Shown piece by piece: positions 49,644 to 60,719 of a stretch of DNA of 64,000 bases (positions are counted from its first letter, which is position 1; each line of letters opens with the position of its first letter). The DNA is from an uncultured Alphaproteobacteria bacterium. GTDB taxonomy: Bacteria > Pseudomonadota > Alphaproteobacteria > RF32 > CAG-239. A program made the position numbers and the translations under genes. The stretch spans positions 1 through 64,000 of the forward strand of contig CAJTJB010000006.1 of assembly GCA_910576955.1 (NCBI GenBank). Direction: 5' to 3'. The notes under the pieces were generated by a model. It did no database searches. It had not been told where the DNA came from and worked only from the letters and a program-made list of their open reading frames with translations.

Positions 49644-50942
49644 CTATCTGGACATTCCTTTTGTTACCGTCATCGCTGTCATATTAACGGCTGAATGATT
49701 TGTATCAAGCTGTTGCTCGCTCTTTTCATTAACAACAGTTTTTGCCTCCACGCCTTCATTCATTTTCGGGGCATTCTCACTAATCGACGTATCAACGCCG
49801 GCATTTTCCGCTCCTTCACGCACGCTTTTGGAAACAAGCTTGGCGCCTTGTTCAGGGTTCATCGCCATAACTTTTTCCAAATTATCAGCATTTGAGCGGT
49901 CTTCATGCATTTTATCGGAAGTATCTTCCCGTTCAAGCTGCGATGCAAGCTCCGGATGGTATCTCAATACATTTCCTTTAATACCCACTCTCTGCGCTTC
50001 CGAGTGGTCACTTTCATAAGCTTTATCCACTCTGTCACAATAACCTCGAGCTTCATCCAGCGCCCTTTTGTTCTTATCTTCGTCTGAAAGGCTGGCATCA
50101 TTATCAATAGCTTTAATAACACCATTGGTTGCACGCGCATCAACGCTGTTCTGCTTTCCTCTCATATCATCCAAAAATGCTTTATCCGCCTCATCAGCAT
50201 CAACATATGCTATAACTTTTCCGTTTAACATTCCGCGAACAGGAACAGCATTAGGAGCATTTTCATCAACTGTTTCGCCGTTAAGTGCCAAATCCTCTTT
50301 TGCCGATTTTTTAACCCCGTCCAAATCAAATCCGCTATCATAATTTTCTCGCAGCCAATTCGCCGCCTCTGCCGCTTCTTTGGCATTAAAATCCCCATTT
50401 TCAAGATGTTCTGTTAAGTTGAGATATGTTCCGGTGTTAATTACTTGTACGGTATGATAAGATGCATCATTAACACTTCGCTCCATCTTTGCAAATAAAT
50501 CTGTTTCTTTGCTATAATCAGAACAAGTATAATCTGCCTTAATCTTTCCTTCCGCAATAATCCGTTCTGCGGCATTTAACGATTGATATTCTGATGTTTT
50601 GCGATAGCTGTCAACAAGCTCGTCATAAACATTACCCGCGCCCTCGGTTCCGCCCAAATATTTTCCGGCAAAATTCTCCCTCTGAAATTTATATGAAGAG
50701 AGGACTTGTTCTCTTTCACTTAATTGTGCATATGCCTCCGTAGACTGAAATTCTGCTAATTTTTTCGCATTATCTTCTGCAATTTCTTTATTTTTTTCAT
50801 CAATAAAACGAGTAACAACCGATTTATCGGCATCTGTGGGCAACCCCTCATACACTACCCCGGCTTTCTCTTCAAAACGGGCAACAACTTTGCCTGCATC
50901 ATTTGTTATCGGTTGCCATTTATCCGTATTTTCTTCAGTCAT
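49644..50942 (-). CDS. large acidic cytosolic protein of unknown function
   Basis: A 432-residue hydrophilic protein with no signal peptide or TM segment. RBS GGGGGAACG. Residues ~65-90 and ~108-135 are similar (FQSTEAYAQLSEREQVLSSYKFQRE and YRKTSEYQSLNAAERIIAEGKIKAD), an internal duplication with a tetratricopeptide-like look. The C-terminal half is low in hydrophobics, with many Asp/Glu/Asn. It shares the overall character of the proteins at 25092, 61446 and 62699: large, soluble, acidic, monocistronic. Function unknown. Confidence 0.7.
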   Translation of the reverse strand: MTEENTDKWQPITNDAGKVVARFEEKAGVVYEGLPTDADKSVVTRFIDEKNKEIAEDNAKKLAEFQSTEAYAQLSEREQVLSSYKFQRENFAGKYLGGTEGAGNVYDELVDSYRKTSEYQSLNAAERIIAEGKIKADYTCSDYSKETDLFAKMERSVNDASYHTVQVINTGTYLNLTEHLENGDFNAKEAAEAANWLRENYDSGFDLDGVKKSAKEDLALNGETVDENAPNAVPVRGMLNGKVIAYVDADEADKAFLDDMRGKQNSVDARATNGVIKAIDNDASLSDEDKNKRALDEARGYCDRVDKAYESDHSEAQRVGIKGNVLRYHPELASQLEREDTSDKMHEDRSNADNLEKVMAMNPEQGAKLVSKSVREGAENAGVDTSISENAPKMNEGVEAKTVVNEKSEQQLDTNHSAVNMTAMTVTKGMSR

Positions 50943-51135
50943 CTTCGTTCCCCCAAAAATAATAAATTATATCCGGCCTTCTGCCTGATTGCCACACCAT
51001 ATCACTTCTTAAACATCTTCCGACCTAATACGGCATATGTAACAACTTCAACAATGATTTTACACAATTTTTACGCAAAAATCAAGATTTTTCTCATAAA
51101 CTGCAGGAGCAATAAAGATTTTTAACTCACCACGC

Positions 51136-52527
51136 TTATCCTTTTAGAATTTCCCATTCGGCAAGTTTATGCTGATACATCTCCGCATTTTCGCCTTTCA
51201 GTCCTTGAAACTTACGGGCAATCACATATTGCGGCAACAGTTTTTTAACCTCGGCAATATCGCGCCCCCATGCCTCGGGTTTAATGCGGATTTTCTTACC
51301 TTGTCCGGCAGAAACTTTCGCGGTGACTTCACCGGTATCGGCATCTTCAAATTCATTCAAAATCAGCGGAAAATTATCTAACCCGCCGGGGATAAGAAAT
51401 TCTATCGCCTCACCGCCGGCAATATAATTGCGCAGCTCAAAAATCGCATCATCGCCCTGCCATTCCACAATCGAGCCGGCAAAAAGCCATTCGCCGAGCG
51501 TGCGCGTATATTCATAGTTCTGGCTGATGTTCGTCAGTTTGCCGTCATGAAAGCCCAAGCAATAGCCGCGGTTTTGCAGCCCCATCAAATCCGGCATATA
51601 TTTGCTGTAATCCCAATTTTCGGGGTCTGCATAATAATCATCAATCGCCTGACGATACGCCCGCGCCACTGTTCCGGCATAATATTCGGTTTTGTTGCGC
51701 CCCTCTACTTTAAGCGAGTCCATCCCGATTCGCAAGAGGTCATTCAAACGCGGCATCATACACATATCTTTCGAGTTCAAGAGATAGCTGCCGTGTTCGT
51801 CTTCCACCACTTCATAAAGCTCTCCGGGACGAAAATCCTCTTCCAACAGATATTCAAAGTTATTTTTGTTTTCATCGTTAATCTCAAGCTCGCGCACCGT
51901 ACCGTCTTTGAGTTTGATGTGCAGTTTATAGTGCCAGCGGCAGCAATGCGCGCACTTGCCTTTGTTGGCGCTGCGGTCTGCCATAAAGTTCGAAATCAAG
52001 CACCGCCCTGAATACGACATACACATCGCCCCGTGCATAAAACACTCAAGCTCGATATCCGGACATTGCTTGCGGATTTCCTCCATCTCGGCAAACGTCA
52101 CCTCCCGCCCGAGCACACAGAGTTTAGCCCCCATCGACTGCCAAAACTTCACCGTCTGCGCCGAGCAGATATTCGCCTGGGTGGAAACAAAACGGTTCAG
52201 CTCCGGCGCATGTTCTTTAAGGTAATAAAACACCCCCGGGTCTGCCACAAGCACCCCATCCGGCTTGAGCCGACGCAGCGTTTCCACAAACTGCGGCAGT
52301 TTCGCCGCCTCTTCGTTATGAATATAAAGGTTCAAAGTCAGATAGATTTTTTTGCCCTGCTCGTGCACAATGCGGATTCCCTCTTCCAACTCCTCAAGCG
52401 AAAATTTGGATTGCGTGCGCAAGCTCATATCCGGCGTTCCGGCATACACGGCGTCTGCCCCATATAACAGCGCTGTTTTAAGTTTCACCAAAGAGCCCGC
52501 CGGCAATAAAAGTTCTGACTTATGCAT
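51136..52527 (-). CDS. trhP: peptidase U32-family protein, TrhP/YegQ-like
   Basis: A 463-residue U32 protein. ELLLPAGSLVKLKTALLYGADAVYAG is the family N-terminus. ECFMHGAMCMSYSGRCLISNF followed by CAHCCRW gives the conserved cysteines that bind an iron-sulfur cluster in this family. TrhP-type members help hydroxylate uridine 34 of tRNAs rather than cleave peptides; length and motif spacing favour TrhP over RlhA. RBS is not strong. It is 12 bp downstream of the DUF3108 gene. Confidence 0.85.
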   Translation of the reverse strand: MHKSELLLPAGSLVKLKTALLYGADAVYAGTPDMSLRTQSKFSLEELEEGIRIVHEQGKKIYLTLNLYIHNEEAAKLPQFVETLRRLKPDGVLVADPGVFYYLKEHAPELNRFVSTQANICSAQTVKFWQSMGAKLCVLGREVTFAEMEEIRKQCPDIELECFMHGAMCMSYSGRCLISNFMADRSANKGKCAHCCRWHYKLHIKLKDGTVRELEINDENKNNFEYLLEEDFRPGELYEVVEDEHGSYLLNSKDMCMMPRLNDLLRIGMDSLKVEGRNKTEYYAGTVARAYRQAIDDYYADPENWDYSKYMPDLMGLQNRGYCLGFHDGKLTNISQNYEYTRTLGEWLFAGSIVEWQGDDAIFELRNYIAGGEAIEFLIPGGLDNFPLILNEFEDADTGEVTAKVSAGQGKKIRIKPEAWGRDIAEVKKLLPQYVIARKFQGLKGENAEMYQHKLAEWEILKG

Positions 52528-52539
52528 ATTTTCCGTTCC

Positions 52540-53313
52540 TTATTTAAAGTCCAAAGTTCTTGGCGTTACTTTTAGCTCCCCTAACGGCGTGGAGTCAATC
52601 TTTATTTGCAGCAGATATGGCATTTTTGCCTTGTCGTCATAGCCAATCCATACCTTAATCGGCTTCTCGGCGCTCACATCCCACAAAATATTGTCATTAT
52701 TGTTTTTCAGATTTTCAATATAAATCGAGCACTGATACGCGTTTTCCGTCCGGTTCAGCCCCTCAAAGCGCCGATTCTCCCGCCCGATGTCTTTAATGAT
52801 AACTTTATAGTGTTTTTTGCGGTCAAACACCTCACGCACCAGCGCACAGCTCCGCTTTGCCCGAAAATTTTTAACGAGCTCCGCAAACACCGTCTGCAAA
52901 TCCGCCGCATCGGCTGTCGGCGGCACATTGTCCAAAAGGCGGACTTTCTCCCGCTCGTCTTTGGCAGAAACGCTTTTATACGCCTTGCCTTTTTTATCGT
53001 AATACACATTTTTGCGCCGCGTATGGCTGCGGGTTTTGTTGGAGGTTTTATATTCTTCGGGCAATAACTCCCCGTTTTTCAACACTTTGCCGACGCTTTG
53101 ATATTGCCCGGAAAACGGATACAGCGTATCAAACAGGTTTGCCGTTGCCACCGCGGCTTTAATGTCATATCGTCCGCCGCCCTCATTATATTCAAGCGTA
53201 ATCGCCGCTGCGTCAAACACGCCGATTTCCACATCCATCTTCTGCGCAAACCCCGCCGCCTCCGCCGCAACGCTCCAAAACATCATCGCCGACAAAACCG
53301 AAATTTTAAGCAA
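52540..53313 (-). CDS. DUF3108 periplasmic protein
   Basis: A 257-residue exported protein (signal MLKISVLSAMMFWSVAAEA). The beta-rich mature part begins QKMDVEIGVFDAAAITLEYN, carries a Lys/Arg-rich middle and ends in WIGYDDKAKMPYLLQIKIDSTPLGELKVTPRTL, the typical C-terminus of DUF3108 (LolA-like fold). Function is not established for the family. It probably forms a unit with the U32 gene downstream. Confidence 0.8.
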   Translation of the reverse strand: MLKISVLSAMMFWSVAAEAAGFAQKMDVEIGVFDAAAITLEYNEGGGRYDIKAAVATANLFDTLYPFSGQYQSVGKVLKNGELLPEEYKTSNKTRSHTRRKNVYYDKKGKAYKSVSAKDEREKVRLLDNVPPTADAADLQTVFAELVKNFRAKRSCALVREVFDRKKHYKVIIKDIGRENRRFEGLNRTENAYQCSIYIENLKNNNDNILWDVSAEKPIKVWIGYDDKAKMPYLLQIKIDSTPLGELKVTPRTLDFK

Positions 53314-53383
53314 GACCTTTAACCTTTCTTAATTTTTTTCTTTTAAAATCATATCCATAACTTAAAATATAAGAGGTTAAATA

Positions 53384-54298
53384 ATGACTAAAAAAATAAT
53401 GGTTTTAATGGGCGGTTTTTCTGCCGAACGCGAAGTAAGCCTCGAGTCCGGCACATCCATCGCCAAAGCATTGAAGAAAAAAGGCTATGAGGTTATCAAA
53501 CACGACCTGACCGACAGCCGCAAGCTGATAGAAGTTTTAAATCAAGAGCAGCCGGACGCGGTTTTTAACGCGCTGCACGGCAACTGGGGCGAAGACGGCA
53601 CGATTCCCGCGCTGTTGGATTTGCTGCAGATTCCCTACACCCACTCCGGTGTGACCGCCTCTTGTGTCGGAATGAACAAATATCTGACCAAGCTGGTTGC
53701 CGAAAAATCCGGCATTAAAACCGCATTCGGGCGCAAAATGACCGCCAAAGAATTTATCACCATCGGTGCAACGCTTGCCCGCCCGTTTGTTGTCAAACCC
53801 GTTTCCGACGGCTCATCTGTGGGGGTATATATTGTTGAAAAGCCCGAAGACATCTTCAAAATCCGCTACGATGACCCCGCCACCGAACTGATTGTCGAAA
53901 AATACATCGCCGGACAAGAACTGACCGTAATGTGCTATCAGGGCAAAGCGCACGTTGTGACCGAAATGCGGGCAAAAAGCGGATTCTATGATTATAACAA
54001 CAAATACACCGCGGGCTGCACCGAACATATAATACCGGCAAACATCCCCGATGACATTGCCGAACTCTGCCTGTCATATGCCGAAACCATCCACAACAAA
54101 CTCGGCTGCAAAACCGTTTCGCGTTCCGACTTTCGCTATAACCCCGAAGACGGCGTCGTCTTTCTCGAGGTAAACACGCACCCCGGAATGACCGCGCTGT
54201 CGCTCGTTCCCGAACAAGCCAAACATATCGGCATCAGCTACGAAGATTTGTGCGCCGCACTGGTGGAAGAGGCTTCATGCAGACCGCTCAACAAATAA
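53384..54298 (+). CDS. ddl: D-alanine--D-alanine ligase
   Basis: A 304-residue ATP-grasp enzyme making the D-Ala-D-Ala terminus of peptidoglycan precursors. MGGFSAEREVSLESG at the N-terminus, HGNWGEDGTIPALLDL, PFVVKPVSDGSSVGVY (ATP-binding lysine) and FLEVNTHPGMTALSLVPEQA (metal and substrate site) are all present. It overlaps miaA by 22 bp. Usual dcw-cluster neighbours (murB, ftsQ) are absent. Confidence 0.95.
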   Translation: MTKKIMVLMGGFSAEREVSLESGTSIAKALKKKGYEVIKHDLTDSRKLIEVLNQEQPDAVFNALHGNWGEDGTIPALLDLLQIPYTHSGVTASCVGMNKYLTKLVAEKSGIKTAFGRKMTAKEFITIGATLARPFVVKPVSDGSSVGVYIVEKPEDIFKIRYDDPATELIVEKYIAGQELTVMCYQGKAHVVTEMRAKSGFYDYNNKYTAGCTEHIIPANIPDDIAELCLSYAETIHNKLGCKTVSRSDFRYNPEDGVVFLEVNTHPGMTALSLVPEQAKHIGISYEDLCAALVEEASCRPLNK

Positions 54299-55221
54299 TC
54301 GTCATTGCCGGCCCGACGGCTTCCGGAAAATCCGCTCTGGCGCTTATGCTTGCCGAAGAGCTGAACGGTGTTGTCATCAATGCCGATTCGATGCAGGTAT
54401 ACAAAGATATTCCGATATTAGCCGCCACCCCGACCGCGGAAGACGCCGCCCGCGCGCCGCATAAGCTCTATGGCATATATGATGCCGCATATCAGGGCAA
54501 TGTTGTCGACTGGCTTAAGCTTTGCAAACAAGAAATAGACGCGGCGCGGGCACACAATCAAACGCCGGTTGTTGTCGGCGGCACGGGAATGTATATCGAG
54601 TCGCTGACCAAAGGCGTCACGCCGATTCCCGAAACGCCCGCGGAAATTCGCCAAGAAGTCGATGAAATGCTGAAAACCGGCGGGCTGGAAAGCCTGTATC
54701 GGGAGTTGCAAAAAAGCGACCCCGAAACCGCCGCGCGTTTGAGCGCAAACGACACCACGCGCATTCGCCGCGCAGTGGAAATCCGGCGGCACACCGGCAA
54801 AAGCCTCTCTTATTGGCACGCCCTGCCGCTCAAAACCGTTTTTGCACCCGAAGAGTTTATTTTAAGCTATATCAAAATCGAACGGGAAATTTTGGACATC
54901 CGCGCGCGGACGCGTTTTGACCGGATGATGGAACAAGGCGCGCTTAAAGAGGCGGAAAAGCTCGTCAGCCGCAATCTGCCCGATTCGCTGCCGGCAATGC
55001 GGGCTTTGGGCGTGCAGGAGTTAAAGGCTTACATCAAAGGCGAATGCCCGTTAAGCAAGGCGGTTGAAAACGCCAAACTGCATACACGGCAATATGCCAA
55101 ACGCCAGTGCACATGGTTTAATAACCGTTACAAACCGGACGTTTATTTCAATGCGGGAGAAGATTCGGCGAAAAAATTTGTTGATGATATTAAAAAAGCG
55201 CATAAATATCTTGCAAAATAA
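54277..55221 (+). CDS. miaA: tRNA dimethylallyltransferase MiaA
   Basis: A 314-residue enzyme adding a dimethylallyl group to A37 of tRNAs reading U-starting codons. The P-loop IAGPTASGKSALA is at 8-20, NADSMQVYKDI marks the DMAPP/tRNA site, and RALGVQELKAYIKGE and TRQYAKRQCTWF are the conserved C-terminal motifs. The ATG at 54277, behind GGAAGAGG, lies inside ddl; the frame also opens at 54250. Confidence 0.95.
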   Translation: MQTAQQIIVIAGPTASGKSALALMLAEELNGVVINADSMQVYKDIPILAATPTAEDAARAPHKLYGIYDAAYQGNVVDWLKLCKQEIDAARAHNQTPVVVGGTGMYIESLTKGVTPIPETPAEIRQEVDEMLKTGGLESLYRELQKSDPETAARLSANDTTRIRRAVEIRRHTGKSLSYWHALPLKTVFAPEEFILSYIKIEREILDIRARTRFDRMMEQGALKEAEKLVSRNLPDSLPAMRALGVQELKAYIKGECPLSKAVENAKLHTRQYAKRQCTWFNNRYKPDVYFNAGEDSAKKFVDDIKKAHKYLAK

Positions 55222-55269
55222 GCGTTTTATACTTAAAAAGAAAAGAAATATGTAATTTAACGGGGGTAA

Positions 55270-56310
<1,041 letters not shown>

Positions 56311-56326
56311 ATCTTAAGGAGGCCGG

Positions 56327-57190
56327 ATGAAACGCCGTCGGATATTATTCCTCAAAGAAAATTATGTCTTGCGCTTATTCAAAAACTTTATGCTGGCGGG
56401 GCTGTTTGTTATAGCCCTGCTGCTGATTTTGGTGCACAAGATTGATTTGGGTATTATCTCGGGCATCTCCAAAGGCGTTTTTTACATCACCGCCCCGTTA
56501 ATACACGTTGTAACGCTCCCTGCCGAGGGCTTAAGCTATGGCTACAAAAAAGCCTCCGACGTGCTGAATGTCTACACCGAAAACGAGCGCCTGCAAAAAG
56601 AAAACGCGGAGCTGTTTCTCCTAAAAGACCGGATGAAAGCGCTTAAAGCCGAAAATACGCTCTTAAAAAAACTTCTGCACCATTTTGACACGCCCGCGAC
56701 ACAAAGTTACACCGCCCGCGTGATTGCCGAAAACGGCAGTGCCTTTGCCAACGCGCTGATACTTTATCTCGGGGAAAATGCCGACAAAATCAAAACCGGC
56801 TATGCCGTTGTCAACGAAGCCGGCATGGTCGGGCGCATAGACATCGTGAGCGGCAGCTATGCGCGCGTGAGCCTTGTAACGGATATTAACTCAAACATTC
56901 CCGTCATCTCGCAAAAGAGCCGTGACCGCGGCATATTGGTCGGCGGCAACAAAGAGGAAATGAAACTCATTTTCACGCCGCTGTTAGCCGAACTTCACAA
57001 AGGCGACCTGCTGGTCACATCGGGTGTCGGCGGAGGGCTGCCGCCGGATTTGCCGATTGCGCGCATCAAAAAAGCCGATATGGACGCCGTTATCGCAACG
57101 CCTCTGTTTACGCCCTCAAAGTTGGAAATCGTCAAAATCATCGCCTATGATGTGCTGCCGGATGCCGAAACTTCCGAGGGGCTGGAATGA
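56327..57190 (+). CDS. mreC: rod shape-determining protein MreC
   Basis: A 287-residue bitopic protein: one TM (about 18-36), a coiled coil (about 82-120, ENERLQKENAELFLLKDRMKALK), and the periplasmic two-barrel domain with LVTDINSNIPVISQKSRDRGIL and GDLLVTSGVGG. It links MreB to PBP2/RodA. Overlaps mreD by 4 bp (ATGA). Confidence 0.93.
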   Translation: MKRRRILFLKENYVLRLFKNFMLAGLFVIALLLILVHKIDLGIISGISKGVFYITAPLIHVVTLPAEGLSYGYKKASDVLNVYTENERLQKENAELFLLKDRMKALKAENTLLKKLLHHFDTPATQSYTARVIAENGSAFANALILYLGENADKIKTGYAVVNEAGMVGRIDIVSGSYARVSLVTDINSNIPVISQKSRDRGILVGGNKEEMKLIFTPLLAELHKGDLLVTSGVGGGLPPDLPIARIKKADMDAVIATPLFTPSKLEIVKIIAYDVLPDAETSEGLE

Positions 57191-57720
57191 AAAGCGCTAT
57201 AAAAAACTTTCTTGCAACCATCGGCATTTTTCTGGTTCCGATATTAAGTATTATTGCGCTTGAGCTGCTGCTTTATCTTCCGCGTTCCGGCGGTTTTTGG
57301 AACTTTATGCGCCTCACCCCGTTTTATGCCGGCATATATTTCTGGCAGAGCCAGCGTCCGGATGCGTTTAATATGGTGTCGGCGTTCGTCTTGGGCATAT
57401 TTGCCGATGTTTTGAGCAGCACGCCGCTGGGTGTCAACATTGCCGCGTTTTTGTTTTTATATATCTTATCGGTATATCTTTCATCGTGGTTTAATGTCAA
57501 AAAATTTTCCTATTCATGGCTGTTGTTTTTGGCAGCAACGCTCGCCACGTTTTTATTCAAAGCACTTGCCGTCAGCATATTTTACCGTCGGCTCGTCCCG
57601 TTAAATTCCCTGCTGTTTGAAATTTTGCTGACCATCACACTCTACCCGCTCTGGGCAAGGTTTTATATCTGGGCGGAGCGCCGATACATCCATCTGGAGG
57701 AGCGTTATGAAAAAATCTAA
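57187..57720 (+). CDS. mreD: rod shape-determining protein MreD
   Basis: A 177-residue protein with five to six TM segments. RPDAFNMVSAFVLGIFADVLSSTPLGVN is the conserved MreD loop (P-x-x...G-x-x-x-D). It overlaps mreC and the mrdA start on either side, so the genes are translationally coupled. Confidence 0.9.
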   Translation: MKSAIKNFLATIGIFLVPILSIIALELLLYLPRSGGFWNFMRLTPFYAGIYFWQSQRPDAFNMVSAFVLGIFADVLSSTPLGVNIAAFLFLYILSVYLSSWFNVKKFSYSWLLFLAATLATFLFKALAVSIFYRRLVPLNSLLFEILLTITLYPLWARFYIWAERRYIHLEERYEKI

Positions 57721-59512
57721 CCATAAGCTCCGCATTTTGCTCAAACGCTCGCTTGTGATGTTTAGCATCAACATCCTGCTGCTGTTTACATTGGTCGGCA
57801 GATTATATTACCTGCAAATCTATCAGGGCGAAAAATATGCGCTGATGGCAGACAGCAACCGCACCTCCAAACGCCTGCTTGTTCCGCCGCGCGGCAGCAT
57901 AAACGACCGCAACGGTATCGAACTTGCCGCCAATAATCAGATTTTTCAGGCTATGCTCATCCCCGAGCAAGTGCGCAATATTGATAAAATGCTGCAAAGC
58001 ATTTCCCCGATTCTCAACCTCAACGAAACCGACATCACGCGCATCAAAAAAGAAATTTCCCGCCACCGCCGATTTGTTCCGGTCAAAATCAAAGATAATT
58101 TAAGTTGGGAAGAAGTCTCCGCGCTGATGTTAATCAACCACCGCTTCCCGGGGCTGATTATAGACGAGGGGCTGACAAGATATTATCCGTTTAAGGAATA
58201 CACCGCTCATCCGCTAGGCTATGTCGGTTCGGTTTCCGAGCAGGATTTGCAAAAGTCCGACGCCCCGATTTTGCAAGTGCCGGGGTTCAAAATCGGCAAA
58301 TCCGGCTTTGAAAAAACCTATGATGAAAGCCTGCGCGGCACCGAGGGGATTTCAACCCTTGAGGTCAACGCCTATGGGCGTATTATGCGCGAGATAGAAA
58401 AAAAGGACGGGCTTAAGGGAAACGATTTGGATTTGACCATAGACATCCGCCTGCAAAAAGCCGCCTACGATGCTTTCGGCAATGAATCGGGCGCCGCCGT
58501 GGTGTTGGATGTGCACACCGGCGAGATATTGGCGTTTGTGTCCGTTCCGGCGTTTGATTCCAACCTTTTTGTGGACGGTATCTCGCTTAAAAACTGGACA
58601 GCCCTGCAATCTGACGAAAAAACGCCCCTGACCGACAAAGCCGTTTCCGGACAATATTCCCCGGGCTCCACGTTTAAGATTGTCGTTGCGCTGGCTGCCC
58701 TTGAAGAGGGGATAATAGATGCCAAAACCTCGGTTTACTGCTCGGGCAAAATGCAATTCGGCAACCACCTCTTCCACTGCTGGCGACACAGCGGACACGG
58801 ACGGCAAACCCTTGTCGATGCCATCAAAAATTCTTGCGATATTTACTTCTATGAAGTAGCGCTCAAACTGGGCATTGAAAAAATTGCCGCCATGAGCCGC
58901 CGTCTGGGCTTGGGCACAATCTATGAACTGGGGCTGGAAAACCAAAAGCCCGGCGTTATCCCCGATAAAGAGTGGAAACGGCAAAAACTCAAAGCCCCGT
59001 GGCAGCAAGGCGAAACCGTTATCGCCGGTATCGGGCAGGGCTATGTGCTTGTCACGCCGTTGCAGCTTGCCACCATGCTCGCCCGCGTTGTCAGCGGCAA
59101 AGAAATCTCCCCGACATTTATCAAAAAAGACACGCCGGATACCCCGCAAAAATTGAATATCAAACCCGAAAACATCGCCCTTGTCAAACAGGGAATGTTT
59201 GAGGTTGTCAATGGTCTGGGCGGCACGGCAGCCCGCGCCAAACTAAAGCTCAAAAATATAAAGATGGGCGGCAAAACCGGCACAACGCAAGTCCGCCGCA
59301 TCAGCCTGCAAGAACGCGCCACTGGCATCAAACGCGACGAAGATCTGCCATGGAAATTCCGCAACCACGCGTGGTTTATGGCATATGCCCCGCACGACAA
59401 ACCCAAATATGCGGTTGCCGTAATTGTCGAACACGGGCGTTCGGGTTCGGGCGTCGCCGCGCCGATAGCCTCCAAGATTTTGGAAGAAGCGATTAAACTC
59501 GACATCAGATAG
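57707..59512 (+). CDS. mrdA: penicillin-binding protein 2 MrdA
   Basis: A 601-residue class B transpeptidase for cell elongation. It has an N-terminal TM (about 15-34), a dimerisation domain with RGSINDRNGIELA, and a transpeptidase domain with the active-site serine in YSPGSTFKIV, the SxN motif in KNSCDIYFYEVA and the KTG motif in GGKTGTTQV. It cross-links peptidoglycan with RodA as glycosyltransferase, encoded next. Confidence 0.95.
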   Translation: MKKSNHKLRILLKRSLVMFSINILLLFTLVGRLYYLQIYQGEKYALMADSNRTSKRLLVPPRGSINDRNGIELAANNQIFQAMLIPEQVRNIDKMLQSISPILNLNETDITRIKKEISRHRRFVPVKIKDNLSWEEVSALMLINHRFPGLIIDEGLTRYYPFKEYTAHPLGYVGSVSEQDLQKSDAPILQVPGFKIGKSGFEKTYDESLRGTEGISTLEVNAYGRIMREIEKKDGLKGNDLDLTIDIRLQKAAYDAFGNESGAAVVLDVHTGEILAFVSVPAFDSNLFVDGISLKNWTALQSDEKTPLTDKAVSGQYSPGSTFKIVVALAALEEGIIDAKTSVYCSGKMQFGNHLFHCWRHSGHGRQTLVDAIKNSCDIYFYEVALKLGIEKIAAMSRRLGLGTIYELGLENQKPGVIPDKEWKRQKLKAPWQQGETVIAGIGQGYVLVTPLQLATMLARVVSGKEISPTFIKKDTPDTPQKLNIKPENIALVKQGMFEVVNGLGGTAARAKLKLKNIKMGGKTGTTQVRRISLQERATGIKRDEDLPWKFRNHAWFMAYAPHDKPKYAVAVIVEHGRSGSGVAAPIASKILEEAIKLDIR

Positions 59513-59520
59513 GAACAAAA

Positions 59521-60654
59521 ATGAGTATCATCTTAAACAAAAATCAGGAACTGACCCTCAAAGAACGTTTTTTTAATCTGAATTTCGTTTTTATCGGCAT
59601 CATCATCTTATTAGCCGCCATCGGCTGCCTCACGCTTTATTCCGCAGCCGGCGGCAACATCTCGCCGTGGGCGCTTAATCAGGCTGTCCGCTTTTGTGTC
59701 GGCTTGGGGATTATGCTGGTTGCCGCGCTCATCCAACCCGAGTTTTATTACAAAATCGCCACGCCGTTTTACATCGTCACCTTGCTGCTGCTTGTGGTGG
59801 TCGAATTTGCCGGACATACCGGTATGGGCGCGCAACGCTGGATAAACTTGGGCTTTTTCAAACTCCAACCCTCGGAGCTGATGAAAATTGCCATCGTACT
59901 CGAGCTCGCGCGCTACTTCAGCGCCACCCCGCTTGAAAAAATCAGAAGCCTCAAAGGGCTTATCATCCCCGCAGCCATTGTCGGCGCGCCGGTCGGGCTG
60001 ATTATGATTCAGCCGGATTTAGGCACCTCGCTGATGATATTGTTTTGCGCTGTCGTGCTGTTTTACCTCTCCGGCGTCCAGTGGTGGAAATTCGCGCTCG
60101 CCGGTTCGGCAATTGCCGCCGCCGCGCCGGTGTTGTGGCACTTTCTGCATAATTACCAGAAAAACCGCATATTGACTTTTCTAAACCCCGAACGCGACCC
60201 GCAGGGCGCCGGCTATCACATCATACAAGCCAAAATCGCGCTGGGCTCGGGCGGGCTTTCCGGCAAAGGCTATCTTTCAGGCACGCAAAGCCACCTGAAC
60301 TTTTTGCCCGAAAAACATACCGACTTCATCTTTACGATGTTTTCCGAAGAGTTCGGAATGCTCGGCGGCGCGTTTATCTTGTTCTTAAACCTGATACTCA
60401 TCAGCTACGGCTATTGGTTTGCTTTCCGTATCCATAACGGCAACTACTTCGGCAAAATGGTCATTTTGGGGCTGAATACCAACTATTTTCTGTATGTGTT
60501 TATCAATATAGCCATGGTCATCGGGCTGTTGCCGGTGGTGGGCGTTCCCCTGCCCCTGATGAGCTACGGCGGCACGGTGATAATCTCGGTGATGGCAAGT
60601 TTCGGCATTATGCTCTCATTTTATGCCAACCGCGACCGCGAATTAAAAAAATAG
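59521..60654 (+). CDS. rodA: peptidoglycan glycosyltransferase RodA (MrdB)
   Basis: A 377-residue SEDS-family polymerase with about ten TM segments. The SEDS signatures are GAQRWINLGFFKLQPSELMK and the loop ILTFLNPERDPQGAGYHIIQAKIALGSGGLSGKGYL, with HTDFIFTMFSEEFG downstream. It pairs with PBP2. Last gene of the shape cluster; 8 bp after mrdA. Confidence 0.95.
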   Translation: MSIILNKNQELTLKERFFNLNFVFIGIIILLAAIGCLTLYSAAGGNISPWALNQAVRFCVGLGIMLVAALIQPEFYYKIATPFYIVTLLLLVVVEFAGHTGMGAQRWINLGFFKLQPSELMKIAIVLELARYFSATPLEKIRSLKGLIIPAAIVGAPVGLIMIQPDLGTSLMILFCAVVLFYLSGVQWWKFALAGSAIAAAAPVLWHFLHNYQKNRILTFLNPERDPQGAGYHIIQAKIALGSGGLSGKGYLSGTQSHLNFLPEKHTDFIFTMFSEEFGMLGGAFILFLNLILISYGYWFAFRIHNGNYFGKMVILGLNTNYFLYVFINIAMVIGLLPVVGVPLPLMSYGGTVIISVMASFGIMLSFYANRDRELKK

Positions 60655-60719
60655 CCCACTTGAACTCCCGCCTCGCACGCATATATTTCTCCATATCAAA
60701 ACAGTTAAAGGAGAAAGAT

